Origin: Heloderma charlesbogerti
Lineage: Eukaryota > Chordata > Lepidosauria > Squamata > Helodermatidae
Assembly (NCBI GenBank): GCA_026122225.1
Contig: JANEZZ010002067.1
Coordinates: 1 to 64,000, forward strand
Reading direction: 5' to 3'
DNA length: 64,000 nucleotides
A program made the translations under genes and the position numbers. Positions 20,638 to 29,594 of the stretch are shown here, one piece after another. Every line of letters begins with the position of its first letter. Positions within the stretch are counted from its first letter, which is position 1. The notes under the pieces are model-generated. The model worked only from the letters and a program-made list of their open reading frames with translations. It was not told where the DNA came from and ran no database searches.

Positions 20638-23600
20638 CTTAGCCGTCTCTGAGGCAAGACGGGACCCCATGGTCAAAATAAAGGTTGGGGGCCGCTCCTA
20701 CAAAGCCCTTGTGGACACAGGGGCCGCCCTGTCCGTCCTCCCCCTCAGTGAGCCCCCAACGGGAGGTGGGGGGTTCACCACCATAATGGGGGTCGAGGGA
20801 AGGGCAACCCAAGTGCCCCTCTCTCGTCCCCTGTTCACCAAGGTTGGGAAAACACACCTAGAACATGCATTTGTCTGTACCCCCTCCTGTCCGGTGGCAT
20901 TGCTAGGGAGGGACTTATTGACTAAACTCCAAATTGAGATTGCTTTTACTCCTGACGGAAGGATGGAGATACGGCTCCCTAAACAACAGAGTAGTAACTA
21001 CCAAATGGCCCTTTTGAAGGTTGCAGAAGAATCCACCCCAGAGGCCACGGAGGACTGGAGCTTAATAGAAAACAGAGTCAACCCTCTAGCTTGGGCCGGG
21101 ATTGGAGGGGCCTCTCGTGCCAAGTCGGCAGCACCATACAAAATTCCCCTCAAGGAGGGAGCAAGGCCTGTTCATGTGAAACAGTATCCCCTTTCCTGCC
21201 AAGGAAAGGAGGGCCTACAACCAGTAATAACAAAGCTCCGAGAAGAAGGCCGGCTCATTGAGATAATGTCCCCCTATAACACGCCCATCATCGCTGTGCC
21301 AAAAAGAGGAGGGGGGGGCAAGGGCTACCGCTTAGTGCAAGACCTCCGGCTCATTAATCAGCAGATCGAGGCCCCCCATCCTGTGGTCCCCAACCCACAC
21401 ACCCTCCTTGTAGGAATTCCGGAAGAGCACGCCTGGTTCACTGTCATAGACCTAAAAGACGCCTTTTTCAGCATCCCCCTCCACCCTGATTCAAGGCCTT
21501 TGTTCGCCTTTGAATGGGAAAGCCCAGGGGGGGGTTCAAAAGTTCAATTAGCATGGACAGTCATCCCTCAGGGGCTGAATCTCTCACCGGTGGTCTTTGG
21601 CCAGCAGCTCCAAAAGGATCTCGAACCCTGGGTCCAGCAGCACTCAGAGGTGCATCTCCTCCAATACTGTGACGACCTCCTGATTTCAGCCAAGGCCAAG
21701 AACGCGTGCCTGAGTGGGACGGTTTCCCTCCTCAACTATCTAGCAGGGGGGGGGTATAAAGTGTCAAAAGAAAAAGTACAGTTGGCCCAACCAACTGTAA
21801 AATTCCTAGGCTACCACATAACTAGAGGGACTCGGAGCCTAGGGCAAGAAAGAGTTGAAGTCATCCGTGACACTCCTGTCCCTAAGTCCCCCCGCGAATT
21901 GAGGGCCTACCTGGGGCTGACCGGATTCTGCCGACTATGGATAGCAAACTATGGGGAGACAGCGCGGCCGCTGTATGAGGCGCTGCAGAAAGATAGACTG
22001 GATAAATGGAAATGGACTAAGGAAATGAATAAGTCTTTTCTCAGTCTTAAAGCTGCTCTTGTGTCACCACCTGCTCTAGCCATACCAAATCCCAGCCGGC
22101 CATTTAGACTTTATGTGCATGAAAATAAGGGCATAGCTTCGGGAGTGCTTTGCCAGCGAAAAGGGCCCTCTTGGAGACCAGTGGGATATTACTCCAAGGT
22201 CCTAGATGTCGTAGCACGAGGGTGGCCAAGTTGCCTGAGGGCAGTAGCAGCGACGGCTCTGATTTGCGTTGAAGCGGAGAAAATTACAATGGGAGGACCC
22301 ATTGAAGTTTGGGTGCCGCATGGAGTGCCACAAATTTTGGGATCAGGAGGAGGAAGCAAATTTCTCAACCCAGCCCGGCATTCCCGATATGAAATAGGTT
22401 TACTAACAAACGAAAACCTCACTTTTAAGGCTTGCTCCAGCTTTAATATCGCCACACTACTGCCAACATTACTGGACACAAACGGATCAGGACTCCCAGA
22501 TCATGACTGCCTTGAAGTATTAGACCTAGACACCAAAGGCCGACCGGACCTTGAGGATGAACCAATAGAGGGAGCCAGAGATCTGTTTGTAGATGGATCT
22601 AGCTATATGCTGGATGGAAGGCGCTACACAGGCGCGGCTGTCGTTACTCTAGAGGAGAGTGTGCGTGAGGAAAGGCTGCCTCCTCATTTTTCCGCCCAAT
22701 CTGCTGAATTGGTAGCCCTGACAAGAGCCCTGCAAGCCAGCAAGGGAAAGCGAGTAAACATTTATACCGATAGCAAAAATGCCTTCGCCGTTGTGCATGC
22801 TCATGGGCAACTGTGGAAAGAGAGGGGATTCCTTACAGCAAACGGATCTCCAGTGGCTAATGGCGGCCTAATAGTGGATCTTCTGGATGCCCTCCAGCTA
22901 CCCTCACAAGTAGCTGTTGTCCACGTCCGAGCCCATGGGAAAGAAAAAGAGGAAAAATGGAGACAGGGAAACCAGAAGGCAGATGAGGCCGCAAAAAGAG
23001 CAGCCAGAGAGGGAATCCAAGGAACATTCCTCATTCTACCCAAAAGAAAAGAGCGCCCCACATACTCCCCTGCTGAGTTACGGATGGCACAAGAACACGG
23101 AATAAGTCCCTGCGATGACGGATGGATCCAGATGACAGATGGAAGACTGCTTCTTCCACAGACCCTGCAGAGGGTTGTTCTAGAGCAAGTTCACCATTCT
23201 CTTGGACACCCTGGAGCATCAGCCATGATCGACTATTGCAAGAGGCTGTTTGTCTCCCCTGGCTTAACTGTATGCGCCCACCGACTAGCCGCAACCTGTG
23301 AAGTCTGCCAGAAAACCAACCCTCCCAGGGCACCCCCTCCTCCAAAAGGAGGGCGACCATGGGCCTACTATCCTTTCCAGAGGGCGCAGATTGATTTTGC
23401 TGAGATGCCACCATGTAGGGGTTACAGGTATTTGCTTGTAATAGTATGTCAAATGACAGGGTGGGTAGAGGCGTTTCCATGTAGGAACTGCCAAGCTAAA
23501 ACTGTTGTTGCTAAATTGTTACAGGAGGTGGTGCCCCGGTTCTCCCTGCCCGAAGTTATAGAGTCCGATCAGGGCTCACATTTCACCTCAGTTATTACAC

Positions 23601-24337
23601 GGGGGCTAGCACAAGCTCTGGGAGTAGAGTGGCATTTACATTGCCCCTGGAGGCCCCAGGCAAGTGGACAGGTTGAAAGAATCAATCGGAGCCTCAAGGA
23701 GACTTTAACCAAACTCCAACGAGGGGTGAAGCTCACTTGGGTTGAGGCTCTGCCAATAGCTTTAACGAAGCTTCGAAGGATGCCAAGAAAGGACATAAAA
23801 TTGTCCCCCTTTGAACTGATGTTTGGGTTCCCGCCTCGGGTACACTGCGGAAGGAGGGAGGAAGTCAAGTGGGAGGTGGGTGATCAGATGCTAAGGGATC
23901 AGTTGACTTCTCTACAGTCTGTTCTTTCACAGCTACGAGCTTATTCCGTTCCGTTTCAGAGACTGCCGTTAGATGCACCTATTCATCTCTTCCAGACGGG
24001 AGACGAGGTGTTGCTGAAAAAGTGGAATAAAGAAGCCTTAAAGGAAGGGTGGGAGGGGCCTTATTTGGTGGGACCAACCAGCCACTCATGTGTAAAGCTT
24101 GTGGGTTCTAGTAAATGGACACATTGCAGCCGGATAAAGCCATTTAAGCGACCCTCGCTTCCTTCTGTCACTTGGAAAGAACAGGAGGACACAGGCAACG
24201 GTCCTTTGCTCCCTGGCACCCCTCTGGAAGCTGCCAAGGACACAGGCGAAGAAGCCATCCAGGAGCCACAATCGCCTGTAATATACAAGTCACAACATCT
24301 GGGAAAAGCTCGGGTTCGAATTACAAAGAACTTGTAA
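20615..24337 (+). CDS. pol: Pol polyprotein (protease, reverse transcriptase, RNase H, integrase)
   Basis: About 1,240 codons after the UAG, uninterrupted. Protease: DTGA at residues 34-37 and GRD near 98. Reverse transcriptase: IPQG (317-320) and catalytic YCDD (351-354), where YVDD is the commoner gammaretroviral form. RNase H: D660, E698, D719, D790. Integrase: zinc-binding HH (860-861), H865, C895 and C898, then D927, D985 and E1021 with the exact D,D35E spacing, and a C-terminal GPYLV segment of the GPY/F type. All catalytic residues are present. The frame has no ATG requirement since it is reached through suppression; the first ATG is at 20669. Env starts one base after its stop. Confidence 0.95.
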   Translation, partial: DRPGPGPLLAVSEARRDPMVKIKVGGRSYKALVDTGAALSVLPLSEPPTGGGGFTTIMGVEGRATQVPLSRPLFTKVGKTHLEHAFVCTPSCPVALLGRDLLTKLQIEIAFTPDGRMEIRLPKQQSSNYQMALLKVAEESTPEATEDWSLIENRVNPLAWAGIGGASRAKSAAPYKIPLKEGARPVHVKQYPLSCQGKEGLQPVITKLREEGRLIEIMSPYNTPIIAVPKRGGGGKGYRLVQDLRLINQQIEAPHPVVPNPHTLLVGIPEEHAWFTVIDLKDAFFSIPLHPDSRPLFAFEWESPGGGSKVQLAWTVIPQGLNLSPVVFGQQLQKDLEPWVQQHSEVHLLQYCDDLLISAKAKNACLSGTVSLLNYLAGGGYKVSKEKVQLAQPTVKFLGYHITRGTRSLGQERVEVIRDTPVPKSPRELRAYLGLTGFCRLWIANYGETARPLYEALQKDRLDKWKWTKEMNKSFLSLKAALVSPPALAIPNPSRPFRLYVHENKGIASGVLCQRKGPSWRPVGYYSKVLDVVARGWPSCLRAVAATALICVEAEKITMGGPIEVWVPHGVPQILGSGGGSKFLNPARHSRYEIGLLTNENLTFKACSSFNIATLLPTLLDTNGSGLPDHDCLEVLDLDTKGRPDLEDEPIEGARDLFVDGSSYMLDGRRYTGAAVVTLEESVREERLPPHFSAQSAELVALTRALQASKGKRVNIYTDSKNAFAVVHAHGQLWKERGFLTANGSPVANGGLIVDLLDALQLPSQVAVVHVRAHGKEKEEKWRQGNQKADEAAKRAAREGIQGTFLILPKRKERPTYSPAELRMAQEHGISPCDDGWIQMTDGRLLLPQTLQRVVLEQVHHSLGHPGASAMIDYCKRLFVSPGLTVCAHRLAATCEVCQKTNPPRAPPPPKGGRPWAYYPFQRAQIDFAEMPPCRGYRYLLVIVCQMTGWVEAFPCRNCQAKTVVAKLLQEVVPRFSLPEVIESDQGSHFTSVITRGLAQALGVEWHLHCPWRPQASGQVERINRSLKETLTKLQRGVKLTWVEALPIALTKLRRMPRKDIKLSPFELMFGFPPRVHCGRREEVKWEVGDQMLRDQLTSLQSVLSQLRAYSVPFQRLPLDAPIHLFQTGDEVLLKKWNKEALKEGWEGPYLVGPTSHSCVKLVGSSKWTHCSRIKPFKRPSLPSVTWKEQEDTGNGPLLPGTPLEAAKDTGEEAIQEPQSPVIYKSQHLGKARVRITKNL

Positions 24338-24338
24338 T

Positions 24339-25733
24339 ATGAAGCAAGTATTGTGGGTGGTGTTGGTAATGTTGGTTAAAGAAATATTAACGTGGATGGT
24401 GATACCTCAAGGACTTGGGCTTGACAGCTTTAAGATAAAACCCCGAAATGTCACACCAACACCCCTCAGACCACTTCTGGTACAGATCCCTGAGAAAGAG
24501 AGGCGTCCCTGGAGAACCAGGTTAGGGATCCCAATAACAGAGGAAACTGATAATGTGTGGTTAGAGTGGATAAAGTATACAGCCAAGTCTTTAAATAAGT
24601 CTGACTGTTTTGTTTGTGCCACAGGGAGATCTGTAGCAAAGGTGCTGCCCTTTCCACTGGGATGGGACACTCCTTCCCTCCTCACCTGCGTGATCCGTTT
24701 GTTCCAACACCCTGATGCATGGGGGGAGGAGGAATGCCAAACCCTCAATAAATTATACCCCCCACTCAAATCAAAGGATCGTGTCAGACCTTCCACAGTC
24801 TTCCTGCAAAGAAGAAACCATACCGGATGCATACACCGAAACCTTGCAGACACAGAGGGGCGTATAGGGAACTTGACGAGTAAAGTAAGATGTGTTAATT
24901 CTACCCGCTTTAGGAATAATTCCCTTTCAATCCCACGAGCTGATCTCTGGTGGTATTGTGGTGGCCTAGAGTTGTATGAGGTATTGCCCTCCAATTGGTC
25001 CGGAGCTTGTGGGTTAGTTCAGTTGGCAGTCCCCTTTTCAATTGCATACCATCCAGCAGAGAAGACTGGCCAACCCCGGCAGAAACGATCAGTAACCCCT
25101 TTTGATGATCAAATATATATTGACTCCATAGGAGTACCAAGGGGAGTGCCAGATGAGTTCAAAGGAAGAAATCAAATTTCTGCAGGATTTGAATCTACCC
25201 TGTTTTGGTGGGTGACCATTAATAAAAATGTAGATTGGATCAATTACGTTTATTATAATCAACAGAGGTTTATAAACTATACTCGAGATGCTGTAAAAGG
25301 ATTGGCTGAGCAGCTAGATGCCACCAGCCAAATGGCTTGGGAAAATCGGCGTGTTCTTGATATGATGTTAGCAGAAAAAGGAGGAGTTTGTGTCATGCTA
25401 GGTGGACGGTGTTGCACCTTCATCCCTAACAACACTGCCCCAGATGGCACAGTAACAAGGGCTTTGCAGGGTCTCACCGCCTTGTCTGAAGAATTAGCCG
25501 AGAATTCAGGGATTAACAACCCCGTGACTGACTGGTTGGAGAGATGGTTTGGAAAATGGAAACACCTAGCAGCCTCAATCCTTATTTCGCTTGTAGTGAT
25601 GATAGGAGTTTTAGTGTTATTTGGTTGTTGCATTATCCCCTGCGCTAGAGGCTTATCCCAGCGGTTAATTGAAACCGCTCTGTCAAAACAGATGCTCTTG
25701 CTTTATTGTGCTGATAAAGAAACTCCGTTTTAA
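24339..25733 (+). CDS. env: Env glycoprotein, compact gamma-type
   Basis: 464 residues, much shorter than the roughly 650 of typical gammaretroviral Env. A hydrophobic N-terminus (about 1-22) looks like a signal peptide. The surface subunit has a CFVC (90-93) that may be the CXXC isomerase motif, and several N-glycosylation sequons (37, 86, 178, 187, 193, 219). RQKR (247-250) is a furin-type cleavage site. The transmembrane subunit lacks a strongly hydrophobic N-terminus; the DSIGVPRGV segment (262-270) may be an internal fusion loop. It has the CX6CC motif (C351, C358, C359) and a membrane span (about 408-430) followed by cysteines. The frame is intact. In style it recalls short fish and lizard Env proteins; captured Env genes (syncytins) are known in viviparous Mabuya skinks, but kinship is only a guess. 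Confidence 0.92.
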   Translation: MKQVLWVVLVMLVKEILTWMVIPQGLGLDSFKIKPRNVTPTPLRPLLVQIPEKERRPWRTRLGIPITEETDNVWLEWIKYTAKSLNKSDCFVCATGRSVAKVLPFPLGWDTPSLLTCVIRLFQHPDAWGEEECQTLNKLYPPLKSKDRVRPSTVFLQRRNHTGCIHRNLADTEGRIGNLTSKVRCVNSTRFRNNSLSIPRADLWWYCGGLELYEVLPSNWSGACGLVQLAVPFSIAYHPAEKTGQPRQKRSVTPFDDQIYIDSIGVPRGVPDEFKGRNQISAGFESTLFWWVTINKNVDWINYVYYNQQRFINYTRDAVKGLAEQLDATSQMAWENRRVLDMMLAEKGGVCVMLGGRCCTFIPNNTAPDGTVTRALQGLTALSEELAENSGINNPVTDWLERWFGKWKHLAASILISLVVMIGVLVLFGCCIIPCARGLSQRLIETALSKQMLLLYCADKETPF

Positions 25734-25760
25734 ATGCTTTAAGACGTGAATAAAGACTTA

Positions 25761-25771
25761 AAGGAGGGAAT
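25761..25771 (+). promoter_or_regulatory. Polypurine tract
   Basis: AAGGAGGGAAT directly before the 3' LTR; expected primer for plus-strand DNA synthesis. Confidence 0.85.
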
Positions 25772-26134
25772 TGTTAGAAAAAGGAGACTCCATAACCATT
25801 GGCGTCTCAAGTTACGTAAGAGCCCGAGTGGCGGGAAAATATAGGCGGAGCAAAAAGGGAATCATACTGACGCGCTCATGACTAACGGCTTGGTAAGCTG
25901 ATAGTGACTGTTTATTGGATATTAACTTAGTGAGCCGATGTACTAACTGTTTCATTGGTTACTGGTAAGAACAATAGAAGCGATATGATATAAAGGGCTT
26001 TTGCACACGTGTTTCGGGGTCCAGACTGCTCTGCACCCGTTTTGCAAAACGTTCAATAAAATAGTGTTGGATCCACTGCTGCCTGCCTGGCACTCTTTTC
26101 TTCTAAACCGAAAGCAAGGACTTTTTATCTAACA
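25772..26134 (+). repeat. ERV 3' LTR
   Basis: 363 bp, same length as the 5' LTR and identical as far as I could read; offset 7,541. Poly(A) signal at 26055-26060. Followed by GTGG, matching the base quadruplet before the 5' LTR. Confidence 0.95.
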
Positions 26135-26454
26135 GTGGGGGAGCAGTTCAGGCCTTTTAAAGACAAAATTATAAACCATTTTTAATTGTTTGTAAAAAAA
26201 AAAAGTAGGGGACGTAGAGAAAATTTAGGGGGGCAGCCCCCCACCCAGCCCACCCCTGGCTCCAGGCCTGACCCATGGTCCCACTATGCTCACATGATTC
26301 TAATTATAGAATCTGGGGTGATTGACTGAACAGGTCTAGTTTCACTCAACTTTCCCATTGAAATAGGTTGTTTGTGTTCTAATGATAGAAACAAGAGTAA
26401 TGGTTATGAACTGCCCAGGGAGCTTTGGCTGTTGGGTGGTATAGAAATGTAATA

Positions 26455-26586
26455 AGGGAGGGGAAGGGGAGGGGAGGGGAGGGGAGGGGAGGGGAGGGGA
26501 GGGGAGGGGAGGGGAAGGGAAGGGAGGGGAGGGGAGAGGAGAGGAGAGGAGAGGAGAGGAGAGGAGAGGAGAGGAGAGGAGAGGAG
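26455..26586 (+). repeat. (GGGGA)n/(GGAGA)n purine minisatellite
   Basis: About 130 bases of pure purine, first GGGGA-like units, then AGGAG/GGAGA units. Long frames on both strands here are artefacts of the repeat. The strand asymmetry is capable of quadruplex or triplex formation. Confidence 0.95.
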
Positions 26587-26985
26587 TATCGGCTCATCTC
26601 TACCCTGTCCCAACCCCACTTTTTATGGGGAAGTGTTTCTAGAGAAGTATCTCCAGCAAAGGACGAGGCTGTGAGAACTGGCCTAAGGAACCTCCCCAGA
26701 AAAGGGTAGATGGCCCTTTTGGCCACTTTCCTTTTGAGGAAGGGCCACTGTTCTAGTGCAGCATACATGCTTTTGTGTGCAGAGGGTCCCCAGGTCTATC
26801 TGTGACAGTGAAAAAGACTGCCACGGCCAGCCCAGGGCAGATAACTCTGGGCTAGGTGGATGGACAATCTGAACTCAGCCTAAGGCAGCTTCATATGGGC
26901 AAAGGGGAAGAGCAAAGGAAATGTCTCAGTGGTCAATGAGAGGCGAGCAAGAGTGGCAAAAAAGAACACAATGGAGCGAGTGAGA
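26587..26985. other. Short unannotated stretch
   Basis: No supported reading frame or recognised repeat. Confidence 0.45.
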
Positions 26986-27653
26986 GTGGAGGCTGGTGGC
27001 TCCGATTTCGGTGGGGCCATAAATCCATTCTGGGTTTCAGTAGGGATGGCGGAGAATTCCGCCACAGATCTCAGTGAGGACAAATGCCAGTGCATTCGGC
27101 CCCCTGAAATCCGTGGCAGCATGAAGCCCCCCTGCCCCACCATCCCTCGAAAGGCGCACGAAACAGAGCACCTACCTGGTGCCTTTCCCGCTGCCTTGAG
27201 AATGGCGGCCGCGTCTGCGGCCGCCATTCGTGTCACAATTATTCCCATTTGCGTCCCTGTGGAGGCCATGATAGGCTATATAAATATTTACGTAGCCTAT
27301 CATGGCAAAAAAAGGGATGCAAATGGCGGCGACTACAGCAGCCGCCATTTGTGTCCCTGCACAGCCCAGCAGCAGCCGGATGTCGCTGCGGGTGGCCCCG
27401 GCTGGCGACTCTGCGGAGCCGCCGCAGAGTGAAGCCAGCCAGCAAGGATTTTGGGGGGAGGGACAGAGCGCCTTCCCCCCACAGTGGATGTCACGAAACG
27501 AAACAGGCACATCCTTTGGTACATCCCTAAGTTTCAGTCAGAACCAGCCAGAACTCTAAAGGAGCTATCCAAGGTGCTGAACCCAAAGCCCAAAATAGGT
27601 TCATCACCTTGAATAGCTCCTTTAGCATTCTGTGCCACCAGCCTCAACTGGTG
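26986..27653. mobile_element. Hairpin MITE of the 37824-38032 type, interrupted
   Basis: Left part 26986-27040 (GTGGAGGCTGGTGGCTCC to CTGGGTTTCAG) and right part 27530-27653 (GTTTCAGTCAGAACCAGCC to ACCAGCCTCAACTG) match the intact hairpin at 37824-38032. The hairpin-array element 27041-27529 sits between them. The loop region differs from the intact copy. Confidence 0.8.
27041..27529. mobile_element. hAT-type hairpin-array element inserted in a hairpin MITE
   Basis: TAGGGATG to CATCCCTA, 489 bp, flanked by GGTTTCAG (27033-27040) and AGTTTCAG (27530-27537). The uninterrupted host copy at 37824-38032 reads GGGTTTCAGTCAGAGCC at this point, so the GTTTCAG on both sides is a genuine target duplication. 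Internally: a terminal hairpin, reverse GGTAGGTG (27172), a GGCGGCCGCGTCTGCGGCCGCC hairpin, a GATAGGCTATAT palindrome (27270-27303) and a GCAAATGGCGGCGAC hairpin. Confidence 0.9.
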
Positions 27654-27666
27654 AGGGACATTTTAC

Positions 27667-28279
27667 TAGGGATGTATGAAAGTCCCTTACCTGATCCCAA
27701 AGCTTGATTTGCGGTGGGGGGGAGGCGCTCCGTCCTCCCCCTGAAATTCTGGTGGGGGGGAGGCGCCCCGTCCCTCCACCCCAAAATTCTGGCCCGGGGG
27801 GGAGGCGCCCCGTCCCTCCAGCCGCGAATCCTCCCGTCCTGCCGGGACGCAAATGGAGGCGGCCGTAGCTGCCGCCGTTTGCGTCACTGCAGTCAGCCGT
27901 GATAGGCTACGTAAATGTTTACGTAGCCTATCATGGCTGAGTGAAAAAAAAAAACCCGCGCGTACGCAAATGGCGGCGCCCACGGGCGCCGCCATTTGCG
28001 TACACACGGTGTTTGTTGGTTTTTTCACTCAGTCGTGATAGGCTACGTAAATCTTTACGTAGCCTATCACTTTTTTTTTTTTAACTTGGAAATGGCGGCG
28101 GCGGCAGCCGGTCGGAAGACCAGCCGCGCTGGAGCCGCCGCCGCCAGGGATATTCGCACAAGGTAAGTCCCGTCCCGGGGGGGGCGGGGGGCAGACCGTT
28201 TCTCCACCAATTTCGGGAGGCCAAATGCGCTGGCATTCAGCCTCCCCGAGATTCGTGGAGAAATTCTCTGACATCCCTA
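27667..28279. mobile_element. Complete hAT-type hairpin-array element
   Basis: 613 bp, TAGGGATG to CATCCCTA, perfect TSD CATTTTAC (27659-27666 and 28280-28287). Reverse CAGGTAAGG near 27690 and forward AAGGTAAGTCCC at 28160. Three GGGGGAGGCGC runs follow the left end. Hairpins: GCAAATGGAGGCGG (27849-27884), GATAGGCTACGT palindromes (27900-27935 and 28036-28070) and GCAAATGGCGGCGCC (27965-28002). The right terminal hairpin is of the GGCCAAATGC type. Confidence 0.92.
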
Positions 28280-28408
28280 CATTTTACTGGAGAGAACAAA
28301 GGTGGCTGAGTGCGTGAACTGACAGCATGTTTTAGTCTCATTTTGTAGCATGCATCTCATCCGCATTGCATGAAAAATGCCACTATAGCATCTCTCAGCT
28401 GTATCAGG

Positions 28409-28744
28409 TAGGGATGCACGGACTGTGTAAAATCCGCTTTGTCTTGTTTTTCGCAGATTGTCAGGCACCTTTTGTTCTGTTGTCCGCCCACAGACAGATG
28501 CGAATTTTTTTTTGTCATGCAGAAAAATACACAAATAATTACGTAAGTATTTACATACATATTTCAATAATTTACCTTAGTATGTAACATTCAGTGTATT
28601 GTCCCCCATTCCAATAAAAAAAATCATCCAAAAGTCCACAGACTCTGCCCGGCCTGAGGGTGCACTCTGCAGCAGATTCCTCAGGTCAGATTCTTACAAA
28701 TCCGAGCTCATTTTAGTCCATCTCAAATTTCTCCACCACCCCAA
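28409..28744. mobile_element. hAT MITE, second family
   Basis: Begins TAGGGATGCACGGAC. The likely right end is ...CCACCACCCCAA at 28744. Flanks GTATCAGG (28401-28408) and TTAGCAGG (28745-28752) match at 6 of 8. Contains AATACACAAATAATTACGTA and AGTGTATTGTCCCCCATTCC, both shared in reverse with 38876-39281. Confidence 0.65.
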
Positions 28745-28864
28745 TTAGCAGGTTAGAAGCGCAGGGGGAGGGGTGTCTGTCTTCATTTCAGGAGTCTCTT
28801 TCTCCCCCTCACTACCATCCCAACAGGCAACTCAGACTATGGGAGGCTTCCTTTAGAAAGGGGT

Positions 28865-28945
28865 GAGGAATCTCCATCCCTGTAGATGTGACTGGACTAC
28901 ACCTCCCATCATCCTTGACCATTGGCCATGCTGGTTGGTGTTGGT
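28865..28945. repeat. Partial fold-back repeat (GACTACACCTCCCATCATCC type)
   Basis: Left-arm fragment of the same short repeat as at 17821-17951; the right arm is missing. Confidence 0.5.
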
Positions 28946-29166
28946 GGTGTCAGGAGGTCGCCCCGCCACCTTCTGAAATCCTCAGGTAGCCAGAATCAAC
29001 AATAGGGCTCTTTTCCAAGGCTTTATTCCCATTCAACCTAATGACGCTTACAGATGCTAATTGCTTGATCTTATGAGTGAGACTTAAGAGAGCTGCCTAC
29101 TCGGGGGTTCTAACCTTAGGAATCAGTTGATCTCTGTTTGGAGGGGAAGGCAGGAAACCTCTGTAC

Positions 29167-29490
29167 TTATGGGCTAGGAGGACAGAATCCACCCTTTTCC
29201 CATGGGGCATCGGGGTGCCGCTGTTGCCATTGTGCCAAGTGGGCTGAGCGCCTCCTCTCAGCGCCCGCCATCTCCCGTTTGACACTGCACCAGTGCCTAG
29301 CATCCAGAAACTGCTGTTGCACCTCCCTCTCCCTGCTAGGGTCACTATCACTCTCGGGAATGTGTACCTTGAGGGGCTGTCCCCCTGGCTGCTCCTCTGA
29401 ACAGCGCGCAGGTTCCTCTCCCGCAGTTTCTATCTCTTCCTCAGAATCAGAACTGCTTTGGGGATCTCTGGGCTCCGATAAAACCCTGAC
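29167..29490 (-). other. Unidentified open frame, acidic then basic, possibly a retroelement gag remnant
   Basis: Minus strand, about 100 codons without a stop and without an obvious start. It begins with a Ser/Glu/Asp-rich stretch (SSDSEEEIE), continues through IPESDSD and REREVQQQFLD to a basic region (AERRRSAHLAQWQQRH), and stops at 29167-29169. Composition is protein-like. I do not recognise the family. Part of a decayed LTR-retroelement gag or LINE ORF1 is the likeliest reading; an exon of an unknown gene is not excluded. Confidence 0.3.
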
Positions 29491-29594
29491 AGGTGGGAGT
29501 TGGAGGGAAGCAGGTCCTCAGCCCTGCTTTAGAGGAACCTCACAGAGCTGACCCGTTACTTATTAGAAGAAAGGCAAACAGAAAGAGGAATAGA

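Larger units (their letters stand above)
18231..26134 (+). mobile_element. Complete gammaretrovirus-like endogenous provirus
   Basis: A 7,904-bp provirus with two 363-bp LTRs starting TGTTAG and ending CTAACA. It is flanked by a 4-bp GTGG target duplication (18227-18230 and 26135-26138), the size typical of gammaretroviruses. Order: 5' LTR, tRNA-His primer site, leader with splice donor, gag, UAG, pol in the same frame, env, purine tract, 3' LTR. All three genes are open. The LTRs show no difference I could find by reading, so insertion is probably recent. It interrupts an older dispersed repeat and is independent of the flanking hairpin elements. Whether it is fixed, polymorphic or expressed cannot be told from one haplotype. 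Confidence 0.95.

Noticed and set aside
24407..24994. 195-codon minus-strand frame antisense to env
   Set aside because: Shadow of env; no motif and no promoter context, so no evidence for an antisense gene.
26379..26768. Long Ser/Leu/Pro-rich and Gly/Arg/Glu-rich frames over the purine minisatellite
   Set aside because: Pure consequence of the five-base repeat unit.
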